A DNA stretch of 64,000 nt, from positions 33,785 to 97,784 of the forward strand of contig JADBWH010000015.1 in assembly GCA_020404105.1 (NCBI GenBank), in the 5' to 3' direction. Positions 52,923 through 62,930 of the stretch are shown in pieces (positions within the stretch are counted from its first letter, which is position 1; each line of letters begins with the position of its first letter). The translations under genes were made by a program, and so were the position numbers. Source of the stretch: Pseudanabaena sp. M53BS1SP1A06MG. Lineage in GTDB: Bacteria > Cyanobacteriota > Cyanobacteriia > Pseudanabaenales > Pseudanabaenaceae. A model generated the notes under the pieces. The model was not told where the DNA came from, ran no database searches, and saw only the letters and a list, made by a program, of their open reading frames with translations.

Positions 52923-53886
52923 CAGCTCAGATATATTAGAAACGATTGAAGGACAGCCTATTGAGTCAAGATTTGAACCTAAGCTCAAATCAAGGCAGCT
53001 ATGGGGAAAAATATTTGCCGCTTTCTGTATTTTTGCCACCTCCCTTGGACTAATTGTTCTTGCTTTTTTAATTTATAAGGTAGTGCAGGATGGCTCTAGC
53101 CGACTCAATTGGGATTTATTCCAATTATATCCATCTCGCCGCCCATCAGAGTCTGGATACAGGGCTGCAATTCTTGGCTCTATAGCGATGCTTTCCTATG
53201 TATTGTTACTAGTAGTTCCGCTTGGAGTTTGCTCCGCAATTTACTTAGAAGAATATGCAAAAAAAAATTGGTTTACAGATTTAATTGAACTAAATATTTA
53301 CAACTTAGCTGGTATTCCATCAATTATCTATGGACTATTAGGCTTAGGGTTATTTGTACGCGGTATGTATGGTGGTCGGGCTGTATTAGTGACAGGGATT
53401 TTGACAATTACATTACTCATTTTACCGCCAGTCATCGTCATCTCTAGAGAAGCGATTCGCGCTGTTCCTCAATCTATTCGCCAGGCATCCTACGGAGTTG
53501 GGGCAACTAAGTGGCAGACAATTCGCCATCATGTTTTACCTGCGGCATTACCAGGCATTTTGACGGCGGTGATTATATCTACTTCTAGAGGTATCGGTGA
53601 GACTGCACCGATTGTTGTTCTTGGCGCTGGTACTGTTCTATTCGATCCTAAGGGTTCCCCCATAAACTTTGGAGCTTTGTTCAGTGGTAAGATAGGAGAT
53701 GTATTTACAGATACATTATGGTCAAACGATAATTTCTTCTCAGTTCTGCCTTACCAAATCTATGAATGGGTGGGTGACCCTAAGGCAGAATTTCAGGTAC
53801 TAGCTTCGGCTGGGATCGTGGTGCTTTTAATTTTGGTTTTAGGTATGAATTTGATCGCAATCTTTCTACGCAGTCGTGCAAATTAA
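52915..53886 (+). CDS. pstA: Phosphate ABC transporter permease PstA
   Basis: 323 residues. IFCATSLGLI-type first helix, the [31 protein letters not shown] core, [22 protein letters not shown] loop and [19 protein letters not shown]. Forms the membrane channel with PstC. Start overlaps the pstC stop. Confidence 0.96.
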   Translation: MSNSSDILETIEGQPIESRFEPKLKSRQLWGKIFAAFCIFATSLGLIVLAFLIYKVVQDGSSRLNWDLFQLYPSRRPSESGYRAAILGSIAMLSYVLLLVVPLGVCSAIYLEEYAKKNWFTDLIELNIYNLAGIPSIIYGLLGLGLFVRGMYGGRAVLVTGILTITLLILPPVIVISREAIRAVPQSIRQASYGVGATKWQTIRHHVLPAALPGILTAVIISTSRGIGETAPIVVLGAGTVLFDPKGSPINFGALFSGKIGDVFTDTLWSNDNFFSVLPYQIYEWVGDPKAEFQVLASAGIVVLLILVLGMNLIAIFLRSRAN

Positions 53887-53934
53887 CTCAGAGTATTTAA
53901 TGAAAGATAAATCTAACGAATTTGGTTTTTTACA

Positions 53935-54750
53935 ATGAACTTAAGCAACAGCATTTCCGAAAATCAGGCAATTTTAAAGGTTGAAGACGTTAATGTTTTT
54001 TATAGTTCCAACTCACCAGCAGTAGCAGGTGTTAACTTAGAAATTGCCAAAAATCAAATTACCGCATTTATTGGACCTTCAGGATGTGGTAAGAGTACGA
54101 TCCTGAGATGTTTTAATCGTCTCAATGATTTGATTGAGGGTGCAAAAGTTAGGGGGAAAATAACCTTTAATGGTCATAACCTTTACGATCCTAAAATCGA
54201 TCCCGTAGCAGTTCGTCGTCATATTGGGATGGTATTCCAACGTCCTAATCCTTTTCCAAAGTCTATTTATGAAAATATTGCCTTCGGTCCTCGAATTAAT
54301 GGATTTAAGGGTTCTAAGAACGATATGGCTGATTTGGTCGAAAAATCTTTGCGATCAGCCGCAATTTGGGATGAGGTAAAGGACCAACTAAATCAGAGTG
54401 GTTTAGCTCTTTCTGGTGGACAGCAGCAACGTCTATGTATTGCTAGAGCAATCGCCGTCGAGCCACAGGTAATCTTAATGGATGAGCCTTGCTCGGCTCT
54501 TGATCCAATCTCAACCCTTCGCATTGAAGAATTGATGCAAGAGCTAAAGCAGAAGTATACTCTGGTAATTGTGACTCACAACATGCAGCAAGCTTCGCGA
54601 TCTGCAGATATGACTGCGTTCTTTAATACTGAACTCAGCGAAACTGGTAAGCGCACTGGTAAATTGGTGGAGATCGATCGCACATCCGTAATTTTTAGCA
54701 GTCCTAAGCAAGTTGCTACTGAAGAGTATATTAGCGGTAGGTTCGGTTAG
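53935..54750 (+). CDS. pstB: Phosphate ABC transporter ATP-binding protein
   Basis: 271 residues; Walker [21 protein letters not shown]-loop [19 protein letters not shown], signature [14 protein letters not shown], Walker [17 protein letters not shown] and switch His in [11 protein letters not shown]. The RPNPFPKSI text is diagnostic of PstB. Ends the pst operon, followed by a terminator. Confidence 0.97.
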   Translation: MNLSNSISENQAILKVEDVNVFYSSNSPAVAGVNLEIAKNQITAFIGPSGCGKSTILRCFNRLNDLIEGAKVRGKITFNGHNLYDPKIDPVAVRRHIGMVFQRPNPFPKSIYENIAFGPRINGFKGSKNDMADLVEKSLRSAAIWDEVKDQLNQSGLALSGGQQQRLCIARAIAVEPQVILMDEPCSALDPISTLRIEELMQELKQKYTLVIVTHNMQQASRSADMTAFFNTELSETGKRTGKLVEIDRTSVIFSSPKQVATEEYISGRFG

Positions 54751-54828
54751 GGTTTTGCAATTTCATAAAGATCAAATTTTTGGGTACGGCAAAGCTAAAC
54801 CTAGAAAATTGATCCTCATTTAGACTCA

Positions 54829-54853
54829 GAAAAGGGCGCAAAGCGTCCTTTTC
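54829..54853 (+). terminator. Terminator of the pst operon
   Basis: GAAAAGGGCGC-AAA-GCGTCCTTTTC then TTTTT, 79 nt after pstB. Confidence 0.85.
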
Positions 54854-54932
54854 TTTTTGGCTTTTTAGGAAATGTTTCTGCAAAAATGTTAGTTTTTTGT
54901 AGAGCTATGTATCTTATCAGCGACAAATACCA

Positions 54933-55766
54933 ATGGAGCCAGTTAGATCTCTGACTAAAAAAAGTAGCAGTGTTGTTACACCCTTGCTAGAACTGCGTGG
55001 GATTCATAAGAGCTTTGGACAAAACCCTATCCTTAAAGGTTTTGATCTGACAGTACATTCTGGAGAGGCGATCGCGATTATTGGTCCTTCTGGTACAGGT
55101 AAATCAACAATTTTGCGGGTAATTTGTGGCTTGTTGACTGCTGATTCAGGTGAAGTATATGTCAATGGCAACCTTGTGGAGTCTGAAGAAGATATTCAAG
55201 AAGGTAGCTATGGTCTCAACATTGGCATGGTATTTCAAAGTGCAGCGTTATTTGACTCACTGACAGTGGCTGAAAATGTGGGCTTTTCCCTATTTGAGCA
55301 TTCACGATTATCCCGCCGTGAAATTTATCGACTGGTTGAACAAAAATTAGCTTTAGTGGGACTAGAAAATATTAGCAATCGCTACCCTAGTCAGCTATCA
55401 GGTGGGATGCGTAAGCGAGTCAGCTTTGCCCGAGCCATAATGGATGACCCCACGACAAAAACGCAAGCTAAAAAAATCCTACTCTATGACGAACCAACTG
55501 CAGGGCTTGATCCTATCGCTTCGACAATCATCGAGGACTTAATGCGATCGCTTAGGGATCAACAGGTCTGTGATAGCTATATTGTGGTGACTCACCAAGA
55601 CAGTACAATCCGTCGTACCGCTGATCGCCTGATGGTTTTATATCGCGGATCGGTGCGCTATGCAGGAAACGTGAGTACAATTGATACGGCAGACAACCCG
55701 TATGTTAGACAATTCTTTAGTGGCAGTACTGAAGGACCAATTCAACTTTTGACTAAGGAGGTATAA
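54933..55766 (+). CDS. Mla/TGD-type lipid ABC transporter ATPase (MlaF/TGD3-like)
   Basis: 277 residues. Walker A GPSGTGKSTILRVICG, signature LSGGMRKRVSFARA, Walker B ILLYDEPTAGLDPIAS, and the MlaF-type IIEDLMRSL and VVTHQDSTIRRTADRL regions. The SGGMRKR signature is typical of ATPases that serve MCE proteins. The next gene is an MCE protein 5 nt away, so the two form part of a lipid trafficking machine between inner membrane and outer membrane or thylakoid. The MlaE-type permease is not in the window. Confidence 0.9.
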   Translation: MEPVRSLTKKSSSVVTPLLELRGIHKSFGQNPILKGFDLTVHSGEAIAIIGPSGTGKSTILRVICGLLTADSGEVYVNGNLVESEEDIQEGSYGLNIGMVFQSAALFDSLTVAENVGFSLFEHSRLSRREIYRLVEQKLALVGLENISNRYPSQLSGGMRKRVSFARAIMDDPTTKTQAKKILLYDEPTAGLDPIASTIIEDLMRSLRDQQVCDSYIVVTHQDSTIRRTADRLMVLYRGSVRYAGNVSTIDTADNPYVRQFFSGSTEGPIQLLTKEV

Positions 55767-55771
55767 GACTC

Positions 55772-57097
55772 GTGCAGCGAAAAACATTACGAGACGGTGC
55801 GCTTGGCTTATTTATCATCGGTGGAGTGGTTGCTCTTGGCGGTGCATTGTTATGGTTGCGCGGGCAGCAACTGAATAGTTCTAAGTTTACATTTACGATC
55901 AAATTACCTGATGCTAGTGGGTTAAATACTGGCTCCGTCGTGAGGTTTCGTGGTGTCGAAATCGGTCGAGTTACCGCCTTGACTGCTCAAACCGATAGTG
56001 TTGATATACTGGTGACCGTGGAAAATTCCAAATTAATTATTCCAAAACTGTCTGTCGCTGAGACTAATCAGAGTGGTTTTTTAGGCAATACCAATATTGA
56101 CATTTTTCCACCGAAGGATAAGGTGACACTGGATCCAAACCTCAATCCCCTAGCCAAGGAATGCAACAATGATCTGATTGTTTGTCAGGGTGGACAGATT
56201 GAAGGATCTAGGGGCGTGAGTTTTACCTTACTTCTCAAGGATATGAGTGCGACCCTTCGCAAAATCAATGACCAAGGTCTAATCGATAACCTCAATGACA
56301 CGTTAAATTCGGCAAAAGTGACGGCAAAAAGTATCCAAAAATTAACTGATTCAGCTAACCGTGTTGTTGGAACATTTGAAAACCAGATTGTGAAGTTTGG
56401 AGATACGGCTGATGCGATTAGTGGTGCGGCGAATAAGGTGGGTAGTGTCGCCAACAGTGCTCAAGATTTAATTGAGGTCAATCGCGAGAAATTAGCGCAA
56501 ACTCTAGATGGAATTGCGGCAGCTTCACGAGAAGCGCGATCACTCTTGGCTAGTGCGAAACCTCTTCTCAATGACGGTAAACTGATTGCAAATTTGCAAA
56601 AACTTGCAGACAATGCGGCAGAAACATCGGCAAACCTACGAAAGGTTACAGGAGAATTGAGCGATCCAGCAACCATTGCTTCCCTGCGAGAAACTCTCGA
56701 CTCAGCGAGGGCAACCTTTGCCAATGCAAAGAAGATTACGGCAGATTTAGATGAACTCACAGGCGATCCCCAACTGCGGAACAATATTCGTAATTTGATT
56801 AATGGATTAGGTGGTTTGCTATCGACGGCTCCTAATCTGGATAATTTGCCGACACCAAGCAATTCGCGTCCTAGTGAAACTGCAACGGAGAAATTACCAA
56901 CTAACATCGAAGTTGCGCGTAGTAAGTTGATTAAGTCAGCTATCGATGATCGGGAAAGGCGCGAAAAGTCTTTAGAGCAGGAAAAGGTCAAAATCAATAG
57001 CCCTACCCCCATGACAACCATTAGTAAAACGACTAAATCAGAATCTAGCACATCTACAGAAGCTTCTAGTTTTATTAATAGCTCAAGCGATCAATGA
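55772..57097 (+). CDS. MCE-domain lipid transport protein (MlaD/TGD2-like)
   Basis: 441 residues from a GTG preceded by AAGGAGG. N-terminal membrane anchor (LGLFIIGGVVALGGALLWL, about 9-28), then one MCE domain (about 35-125: FTIKLPDASGLNTGSVVRFRGV-like start, RVTALTAQTDSVDILVTV), then a long helical region (about 150-350) rich in NxA/DxA heptads, and a disordered Ser/Thr/Lys tail. This is the membrane-tethered substrate ring of Mla-type lipid transporters. Stop and the next start overlap (ATGA). Confidence 0.92.
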   Translation: MQRKTLRDGALGLFIIGGVVALGGALLWLRGQQLNSSKFTFTIKLPDASGLNTGSVVRFRGVEIGRVTALTAQTDSVDILVTVENSKLIIPKLSVAETNQSGFLGNTNIDIFPPKDKVTLDPNLNPLAKECNNDLIVCQGGQIEGSRGVSFTLLLKDMSATLRKINDQGLIDNLNDTLNSAKVTAKSIQKLTDSANRVVGTFENQIVKFGDTADAISGAANKVGSVANSAQDLIEVNREKLAQTLDGIAAASREARSLLASAKPLLNDGKLIANLQKLADNAAETSANLRKVTGELSDPATIASLRETLDSARATFANAKKITADLDELTGDPQLRNNIRNLINGLGGLLSTAPNLDNLPTPSNSRPSETATEKLPTNIEVARSKLIKSAIDDRERREKSLEQEKVKINSPTPMTTISKTTKSESSTSTEASSFINSSSDQ

Positions 57098-57525
57098 ACT
57101 TAACACCTATTCAAATCTGGCTAATTATTGGCATGTCTCTATGTGCGATCGAGTTGCTAGTGCCATTGCCAACTTTTTTGATTGCTGGAGCGATGGGAGT
57201 GGCTGCTTTATGCGTGGCAGTTATTGCATTAATTCTTCCCCTGCCTGCCCTACAAATATTCGCATGGATGGTGATCTCAGGGCTATTAGTGATGTTGTCA
57301 CGACGCTTTATTCCTAGGGATTCTCATCAACTACAAGAGGCACGAGAAGGTATTACGCTTACAGCAATTCCTGCAGGGGAAACTGGACGAGTCCGATATG
57401 AGGGAGTGTCATGGAAAGCGAGGTGTGATGATTCCAGAATTGAGATCACTGCCCAGCAAAAAGTAATTGTTTTACGCAGAGAAGGTACAACACTAGTTGT
57501 TGTACCTGAAAATTGGCTGCAATAG
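57094..57525 (+). CDS. NfeD-like membrane protein
   Basis: 143 residues: two to three helices (IQIWLIIGMSLCAIELLVPL, IAGAMGVAALCVAVIALILPL, IFAWMVISGLLVMLS) and a C-terminal OB-fold-like domain (GITLTAIPAGETGRVRYEGVSW ... EITAQQKVIVLRREGTTLVV), the NfeD pattern. NfeD proteins usually partner stomatin-like proteins; none is here. The 4-nt overlap with the MCE gene suggests it belongs to the lipid transport operon. Confidence 0.82.
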   Translation: MNLTPIQIWLIIGMSLCAIELLVPLPTFLIAGAMGVAALCVAVIALILPLPALQIFAWMVISGLLVMLSRRFIPRDSHQLQEAREGITLTAIPAGETGRVRYEGVSWKARCDDSRIEITAQQKVIVLRREGTTLVVVPENWLQ

Positions 57526-57584
57526 CCTAGAAATAGTCAGAAAATGTCGTTAAAAACTATATGGTTATATTCAGATAAAAGATC

Positions 57585-57705
57585 ACAAATATTAAAAAAA
57601 AATAACTTTAAATAATTTTAAAATTCCTAAATCACAAGTTTTCCACAGGGTTTTCCACAGATATTGAGGCTTTTTCCACAGATTACTAGGAGTTTTCCAC
57701 AAGTG
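57585..57705 (+). other. DnaA-box cluster, candidate origin of replication (oriC)
   Basis: Four exact TTTTCCACA boxes, all in the same orientation, at 57639-57647, 57651-57659, 57672-57680 and 57693-57701 (start spacing 12, 21, 21). TTTTCCACA is the cyanobacterial DnaA box. They are preceded by an A/T-only stretch (57590-57630, AAAAAAAATAACTTTAAAT and so on), which would serve as the unwinding element. The cluster fills a 462-nt gene-free gap; the rest of the gap shows no gene. No dnaA or dnaN is in the window, so the claim needs a skew or marker test. Confidence 0.7.
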
Positions 57706-57987
57706 ATTTTATTGACGGTGATGTCTTTGCCTTGCTGGTTAAGGATTCATTAATATGAGAATGAAATCACTTGGGAAAACTTTTTGAAACTTGAGTCAAA
57801 TGAAGAAATGTAAATAAATACAGGTTAAAGTACTGATCCTTTCAAATTTGATTCGTTTGTTTGTCATTAGTATTGCTCTCTTCGTTACGTTGACAAGATC
57901 TGCTAGTTGAACGCACAATTAAGTCCCGACCTCTAAAAAATGGTTGCATCATTTCTATAGAACTTGTTTAAAAGTTGAGGTTTCAGC

Positions 57988-58215
57988 ATGAATACAACTG
58001 TCAGCATCCTTGCCGAAATTCCTGAAGAACTGCACGAAACTCTCAAAAATTATCTAGAATCCCACCCTGATTGGGATCAGGATCGCGTATTTGCTGCTGC
58101 TTTGTCATTGTTCCTACTGCAAAATGGAGGTAGCGATCGCCTTAGTGGTTCATCCCATAGCTATCGCAGCACCGCCAAAGTCTATTTGAATGCCTTATTT
58201 CATTACTCAGTTTAG
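57988..58215 (+). CDS. DUF2811 protein
   Basis: 75 residues, MNTTVSILAEIPEELHETLK and FAAALSLFLLQNG, a small cyanobacterial family with a ribbon-helix-helix-like or all-helical fold of unknown role. Good start (GTTGAGGTTTCAGC before ATG). The stop lies inside the spacer to the next gene, 17 nt before its start, so both may be co-transcribed. Confidence 0.85.
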   Translation: MNTTVSILAEIPEELHETLKNYLESHPDWDQDRVFAAALSLFLLQNGGSDRLSGSSHSYRSTAKVYLNALFHYSV

Positions 58216-58231
58216 TTCAATCTCCTCCACT

Positions 58232-59671
58232 ATGACTTCTGCCCAAACCACCGAAGTTAATCAATCCTTAGATGTTCTTGTCGTTGGGGCAGGAATTTCT
58301 GGTTTAGCGATCGCCCATGAACTCGCGATTGCCAAAAATTACCGTGTTTTAGTTGCAGAAGCTCAAGATCGCGTGGGTGGCGCAATCACCAGTAACCGTA
58401 ATGATGAAGGCTATCTCTGGGAAGAGGGACCCAATAGCTTTCAGCCATCACCAGAGTTATTGCGTCTAGCCGTACAGGTAGGGCTCAAGGAAGAATTGGT
58501 ACTTGCTGACGGTAAGTTGCCGCGATTTATATTTCTCAATGGCAAGTTAAATGCACTGCCGATGAGTCCACCTAGCGCGATCGCCTCCAAAATCCTTACT
58601 TGGGGCGGCAAGATTCGACTAGCTCTGGGTGCATTAGGTTTTGCGCGTCCTGCCATGAGTGGAGAAGAATCTGTTGACCAGTTTTTTTCGCGACTCTTAG
58701 GTAAGCAAGCAGTGGAGCGCTTAGTTGCACCTTTTATCTCTGGAGTCTATGCGGGTGATCCCAAACGTCTCAGTGCTAGAGCCGCTTTTTCTAAAATTTT
58801 CCGTCTTGAGAATGACTATGGTGGTTTGATCGCAGGAGCTATCCTGACGGCAAAAGATCGCAAATCCCAAAAGCTGAACGATCTGAATATTCCCAAGGTG
58901 AAGTCTGGCGAACTAGGTTCATTCCGCCAAGGCATTAAAATGCTGCCCGAAGCGATCGCAACCAGACTCAGAGATCAAGGTACGGCTGTCAAACAACAAT
59001 GGACTTTGCGATCGATAGAAAAGCAATGCGAAATCTATGTTTCTCAGTTTGATACGCCTACGGGTACAGAAACAATCACATCGCGATCTGTAGTTTTGAC
59101 TACTCCTGCCTATGTGAGCGCCAAGTTATTGCAGAGCTATTTACCTGCTGCAAGCCAAGCACTGAGCGAGATTTTCTATCCGACCGTGGCATGTGCCGTA
59201 CTTGCCTATCCCAAAAGTGAATTTGCTTATGACATGAAGGGATTCGGTAATCTCATCCCCCGCACGCAAGGTGTAAGAACTCTTGGAACAATTTGGTCAT
59301 CCAGTCTATTTGCAGGGCGGGCTCCTGAGGGTTGGCAATTATTGCTGAACTTTATTGGTGGTACTCTTGATCCAGATTTAGCAAATCTTTCGGAAGCGAA
59401 GATCGTTCAAGCAGTACATCAAGATCTCAAAAAAACCCTGCTACGTCCTGATAGCAAAGTCGAACCCAAGGTGATCGCTGTACATGTGTGGGACAAAGCA
59501 ATTCCTCAATATGAAATCGGACATTTAGAGCGTCTTGCCACTATCGAAACTGAATTGCAAAAGTCGCAGGGTTTGTATGTCAGCGCGAATTTTATTGGTG
59601 GTGTTGCGCTTGGTGATTGCATTAAGCGTAGCCTCCAAGAAGCAAATAAAATCACAGCATTTTTGAAGTAA
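58232..59671 (+). CDS. hemY: Protoporphyrinogen IX oxidase (FAD-dependent, HemY type)
   Basis: 479 residues from the ATG at 58232; a longer frame would overlap the DUF2811 gene. FAD-binding VLVVGAGISGLAIAHELA at the N-terminus, EAQDRVGGAIT, EEGPNSFQPSPELLRLA, FISGVYAGDPKRLSARAAF and the C-terminal YVSANFIGGVALGDCIKR. Oxidises protoporphyrinogen IX to protoporphyrin IX for haem and chlorophyll. The plant/cyanobacterial enzyme is named HemG in some databases; it is not the E. coli flavodoxin-like HemG. Confidence 0.95.
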   Translation: MTSAQTTEVNQSLDVLVVGAGISGLAIAHELAIAKNYRVLVAEAQDRVGGAITSNRNDEGYLWEEGPNSFQPSPELLRLAVQVGLKEELVLADGKLPRFIFLNGKLNALPMSPPSAIASKILTWGGKIRLALGALGFARPAMSGEESVDQFFSRLLGKQAVERLVAPFISGVYAGDPKRLSARAAFSKIFRLENDYGGLIAGAILTAKDRKSQKLNDLNIPKVKSGELGSFRQGIKMLPEAIATRLRDQGTAVKQQWTLRSIEKQCEIYVSQFDTPTGTETITSRSVVLTTPAYVSAKLLQSYLPAASQALSEIFYPTVACAVLAYPKSEFAYDMKGFGNLIPRTQGVRTLGTIWSSSLFAGRAPEGWQLLLNFIGGTLDPDLANLSEAKIVQAVHQDLKKTLLRPDSKVEPKVIAVHVWDKAIPQYEIGHLERLATIETELQKSQGLYVSANFIGGVALGDCIKRSLQEANKITAFLK

Positions 59672-59704
59672 ATGGGAATTGCTTAAAACCTGCTTTATCC
59701 ATTT

Positions 59705-59797
59705 TAGGACTTACGCATTGGGTAGATGTGGTGCGGGCAAAGCCCGCACCACATCTACCTCAAGCCTAATAAATTCGTTCGGTTTGCGTAAGTCCTA
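59705..59797. repeat. TAGGACTTA-type repeat, complete copy
   Basis: 93 bp, TAGGACTTACGCATTGGGTAG ... GGTTTGCGTAAGTCCTA with the stem GTAGATGTGGTGCGGGC / GCCCGCACCACATCTAC. Together with the following hairpins it fills the 337-nt gap between hemY and the topoisomerase gene. Confidence 0.88.
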
Positions 59798-59831
59798 CAT
59801 TTAAATTAAGGTTGTTCCAAAAAGTTAATAG

Positions 59832-59970
59832 ACTTGCTACAAGTTAGCAAGTCTATTTAAAGTGAGTTCGGGATAATTTGAAACGGGCTTTGAGAGAGGA
59901 TTTGCATAGCAAACCCTCTCTCAAAGCCCAAAAGTAAAAGCCTTGCTTAGCAAGGCTTTTACTTTTGGGC
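59832..59970. terminator. Three consecutive hairpins between converging genes
   Basis: AATAGACTTGC-type stem at 59830-59858, then GGGCTTTGAGAGAGG / CCTCTCTCAAAGCCC (59885-59930), then CCCAAAAGTAAAAGCCTTGC and its complement (59927-59970). The last two share the bases GCCC(AA), so they can compete. The group can end both hemY and the minus-strand topoisomerase gene. Confidence 0.75.
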
Positions 59971-60008
59971 TTTTAAAATTTGCCAGCTTAACCCGAACTG
60001 ACGTTAGT

Positions 60009-62726
60009 TTAGGCTGTTACTACGCGAATTACTCTTTCAGATCGCACGAGGTCACTTTCGCCTGCAAATATTGAGCGTCCTTGACTATTGGGCAACTCTA
60101 GGGGAATAGCACCTAATGGCATTTGCACGGTGCGTAAGCCAAGGTCATGATCTTGACCGATCAGGAATGTTACGGGTAAATCTAATCGTGGATTGGCGAT
60201 CGCTGCCATACTGACTAATTTATCGGTACGCGATGGAAATTTGAAACATTGAGCACCAATCGCTCCGCGCACGGCAGCCCTGATATTGGTGGCGGCAATA
60301 CGCTTAGCGAAACCTTCGGCAGTGATGAGGATAAGTTCTGAACTTGGATATTTAGTAAGATCTAATATGGATACACCGATCTGGGTTTCTGTACTGCCTA
60401 AACGTAAAGCGATATTGCCTGCGGCGGCGCGTCCGACCGTGGGAATTTGGGTTTCATCGGCTTTGAATCGGAGGATGCGACCTGCGGAAGTGGCGATCGC
60501 TAATTCCTGATCTAAACTCACCACATCAGCCCAGAATAGAGCATCATCTTCTTTAAATTTGACGGCAATTAAACCACGAGCAGTCATATCAGCAAATTCC
60601 GCAAGAGGTGATCGCTTGATTTTGCCTTGACTGGATAGGAGAACCAGCCCTTCTGTTGATTCAGGATTTTTTTCCCAGACAAATTGCGAAACAAGACTCT
60701 CGCTGCTATCTGGTAACAGCGTAATTAGTGGTGTGCCTCTGCCTTTACCTTTGACGGTGGGAACGTTGGCTAGAGCTAGGGGGAAGGCTTTGCCCGAATT
60801 GGTTAATACCACCATTTCGCGATCGCTACGAGTGTCATAGGAAGCGATCGTTACATCATCGTGCAAATCCAGCAATTGAGGAGCTTTGCCATTTTCAAAA
60901 CTCTTGATATAGCCCTTATATGTAAGTTGCACCGTGATATCTTGTGGCTCGGCAATAGGAATATTTAGCTCCGTAGATAGGGAGATAAGCGGAACTTCAA
61001 TGGGTTGAGATTGTTTGGTATTAGTGGCACGATATTTTTTCTCTGGAGCTTTCTCGATAACTCGTCCAACTTGTTCAGTCTCTATGGTTTGCTGAATAGA
61101 GCGATCACCTTTTTTGCCTTTGGGCTTAGGCGGTTCACTAATTTCAGCAGTAACCTCAATATCAACAGCATTTTGCGTCGCATTTTGATGATTTTCTAAT
61201 AGTTGCCATGCTAAATGGGTTCTGCGCGGATCGCTATGGCGTTTTTTATGATCGCGTAATTCTTTTTTGAGGAATTTCATTAACTCACGGCGATCACTGA
61301 GCAATTTTTCTAACTTGGCAATCTGTTGTTGCAATGCATCTAAGTCTTCGCGGATCTTTTGTTGCTCAATGGCAGTGATACGGCGCAAAGGCATCGAGAG
61401 AATTGCTTCTGCTTGGGTTTCAGAAAGGGTAAATTCCGTTTGCAGATCGGTTTTGGCAAGGTTGCTATTATTGGCAAATCGGAGAATTCTAATTAGTCGA
61501 TCAAGATCTTGCAGAACTAGTACTAACCCTTCCAGTAAATGGGATTTTTCCTGCGCCTTCTTGAGTTCATAACGGAAGCGCTTCGATAAAGTCTCTTCTC
61601 GAAATCCCAGAAACTCTTGCAATAACTCCCGCAAAGTCATCTGCTTGGGTTGAGAACCTTTCAACGCCAGCAAAATGACACCAAAATTAGATTGCAAGGC
61701 AGTTTGGCGATAAAGTTGATCGATAACTACGGCGGGAACAACATCCTTTTTCAGTTCAATGACAACGCGCATTCCTCGGCGATCGCTTTCATCGCGAATA
61801 TCAGAAATACCCTCAATTTTATTGTTATTCACCAATTCAGCAATTTTCTCGATCCAAGCCGATTTATTCACTTGGTAGGGCAACTCGGTGACGATAATCG
61901 CTTGTTTTTGGCGCTTGCCTGTGCCTTTGCCACCTAACTGTTCCACGGAAGCAACTCCGCGAATAGTCACACTTCCTTTACCTGTTAGATATGCCTCGCG
62001 CACACCCTCCACATTCATAATGATTCCACCTGTGGGAAAGTCGGGCGCAGGAATCAGTTTGAGCAAATCATCGTCAGGTAAATTGGGATTGTCGATCAGA
62101 GCGATCGCGCCATCAATAACTTCACTCAAATTATGGGGTGGAATATTTGTTGCCATGCCCACAGCGATCCCCGTAGCGCCGTTAAGCAATAGCATTGGCA
62201 ATTGAGCTGGCAATACAGCAGGTTCCTGTTCGGAGCCATCAAAGTTATCGACAAAATCAACAACTTCTTCCTCAATTTCCCCTAGTAGCGCTTCGTTGCC
62301 AATTGAGGCTAGACGACATTCGGTATAACGCATCGCCGCCGCAGGGTCATTGTCCACCGAGCCGAAGTTGCCATGTCCCGCTAGCAAGGGATAACGACTA
62401 GAGAAGTCTTGCACTAAACGTACAAGGGCATCGTAAACCGATTGATCACCGTGGGGATGATATTTACCTAAGACATCTCCCACTACACGGGCACATTTCC
62501 GAAAAGGGCGATCAGGCAAGAGTCCTAACTCATGCATTGCGTAGATAATGCGACGATGCACAGGTTTGAGTCCATCACGGGCATCAGGCAAAGCGCGACC
62601 AACGATTACGCTCATGGCGTACTCAAGGTAAGATCGCTGCATTTCCGTATGTAATGAAGTCGAGATGATATTCCCCCCATCTGACTGCGACCAAAAATCT
62701 AGCTGTTGCTGCCCTTGCTTTGCCAT
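60009..62726 (-). CDS. gyrA: DNA gyrase / topoisomerase IV subunit A
   Basis: 905 residues from the ATG at 62726 (a longer frame adds a hydrophobic stretch not in the family). Breakage-reunion core: [55 protein letters not shown] with the quinolone region, and the catalytic Tyr in [12 protein letters not shown] Lys/Pro-rich linker of about 100 residues ([24 protein letters not shown]) joins the core to a six-blade C-terminal beta-pinwheel. The pinwheel's GyrA box is degenerate ([10 protein letters not shown]), so a topo IV-like or second GyrA paralogue cannot be excluded. Lies 2.3 kb from the candidate oriC. Confidence 0.92.
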   Translation of the reverse strand: MAKQGQQQLDFWSQSDGGNIISTSLHTEMQRSYLEYAMSVIVGRALPDARDGLKPVHRRIIYAMHELGLLPDRPFRKCARVVGDVLGKYHPHGDQSVYDALVRLVQDFSSRYPLLAGHGNFGSVDNDPAAAMRYTECRLASIGNEALLGEIEEEVVDFVDNFDGSEQEPAVLPAQLPMLLLNGATGIAVGMATNIPPHNLSEVIDGAIALIDNPNLPDDDLLKLIPAPDFPTGGIIMNVEGVREAYLTGKGSVTIRGVASVEQLGGKGTGKRQKQAIIVTELPYQVNKSAWIEKIAELVNNNKIEGISDIRDESDRRGMRVVIELKKDVVPAVVIDQLYRQTALQSNFGVILLALKGSQPKQMTLRELLQEFLGFREETLSKRFRYELKKAQEKSHLLEGLVLVLQDLDRLIRILRFANNSNLAKTDLQTEFTLSETQAEAILSMPLRRITAIEQQKIREDLDALQQQIAKLEKLLSDRRELMKFLKKELRDHKKRHSDPRRTHLAWQLLENHQNATQNAVDIEVTAEISEPPKPKGKKGDRSIQQTIETEQVGRVIEKAPEKKYRATNTKQSQPIEVPLISLSTELNIPIAEPQDITVQLTYKGYIKSFENGKAPQLLDLHDDVTIASYDTRSDREMVVLTNSGKAFPLALANVPTVKGKGRGTPLITLLPDSSESLVSQFVWEKNPESTEGLVLLSSQGKIKRSPLAEFADMTARGLIAVKFKEDDALFWADVVSLDQELAIATSAGRILRFKADETQIPTVGRAAAGNIALRLGSTETQIGVSILDLTKYPSSELILITAEGFAKRIAATNIRAAVRGAIGAQCFKFPSRTDKLVSMAAIANPRLDLPVTFLIGQDHDLGLRTVQMPLGAIPLELPNSQGRSIFAGESDLVRSERVIRVVTA

Positions 62727-62812
62727 AAAATCTACGAATGCTGTACATGAAAACCACGATAACAAAAACAATGTAACAGCAAAATCAAGCAATAGGGGTT
62801 TATAAAGGCATT

Positions 62813-62914
62813 AAGTAGCTAGACATAAGTAAACTAAAAACTGAGGGATTGTTGAGCCCGCTTAGCGGGCTCAACAATCCCTCGGTTTGGGTTTTAATTA
62901 AGTTGGGCTGCTTA
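62813..62914. repeat. About 102-bp hairpin repeat, H4 copy 2
   Basis: TAAGTAGCTAGACATAAGTA ... TTAATTAAGTTGGGCTGCTTA flanking GAGGGATTGTTGAGCCCGC / GCGGGCTCAACAATCCCTC. Same outer sequence as 12686-12789, different stem. It lies in the short divergent spacer of gyrA and the peptidase gene and likely contributes to both 5' regions. Confidence 0.75.
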
Positions 62915-62930
62915 ATATACTTGACATACC

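Noticed and set aside
56461..57051. Minus-strand frame of 196 residues inside the MCE gene
   Set aside because: Antisense shadow of a repetitive helical coding region.
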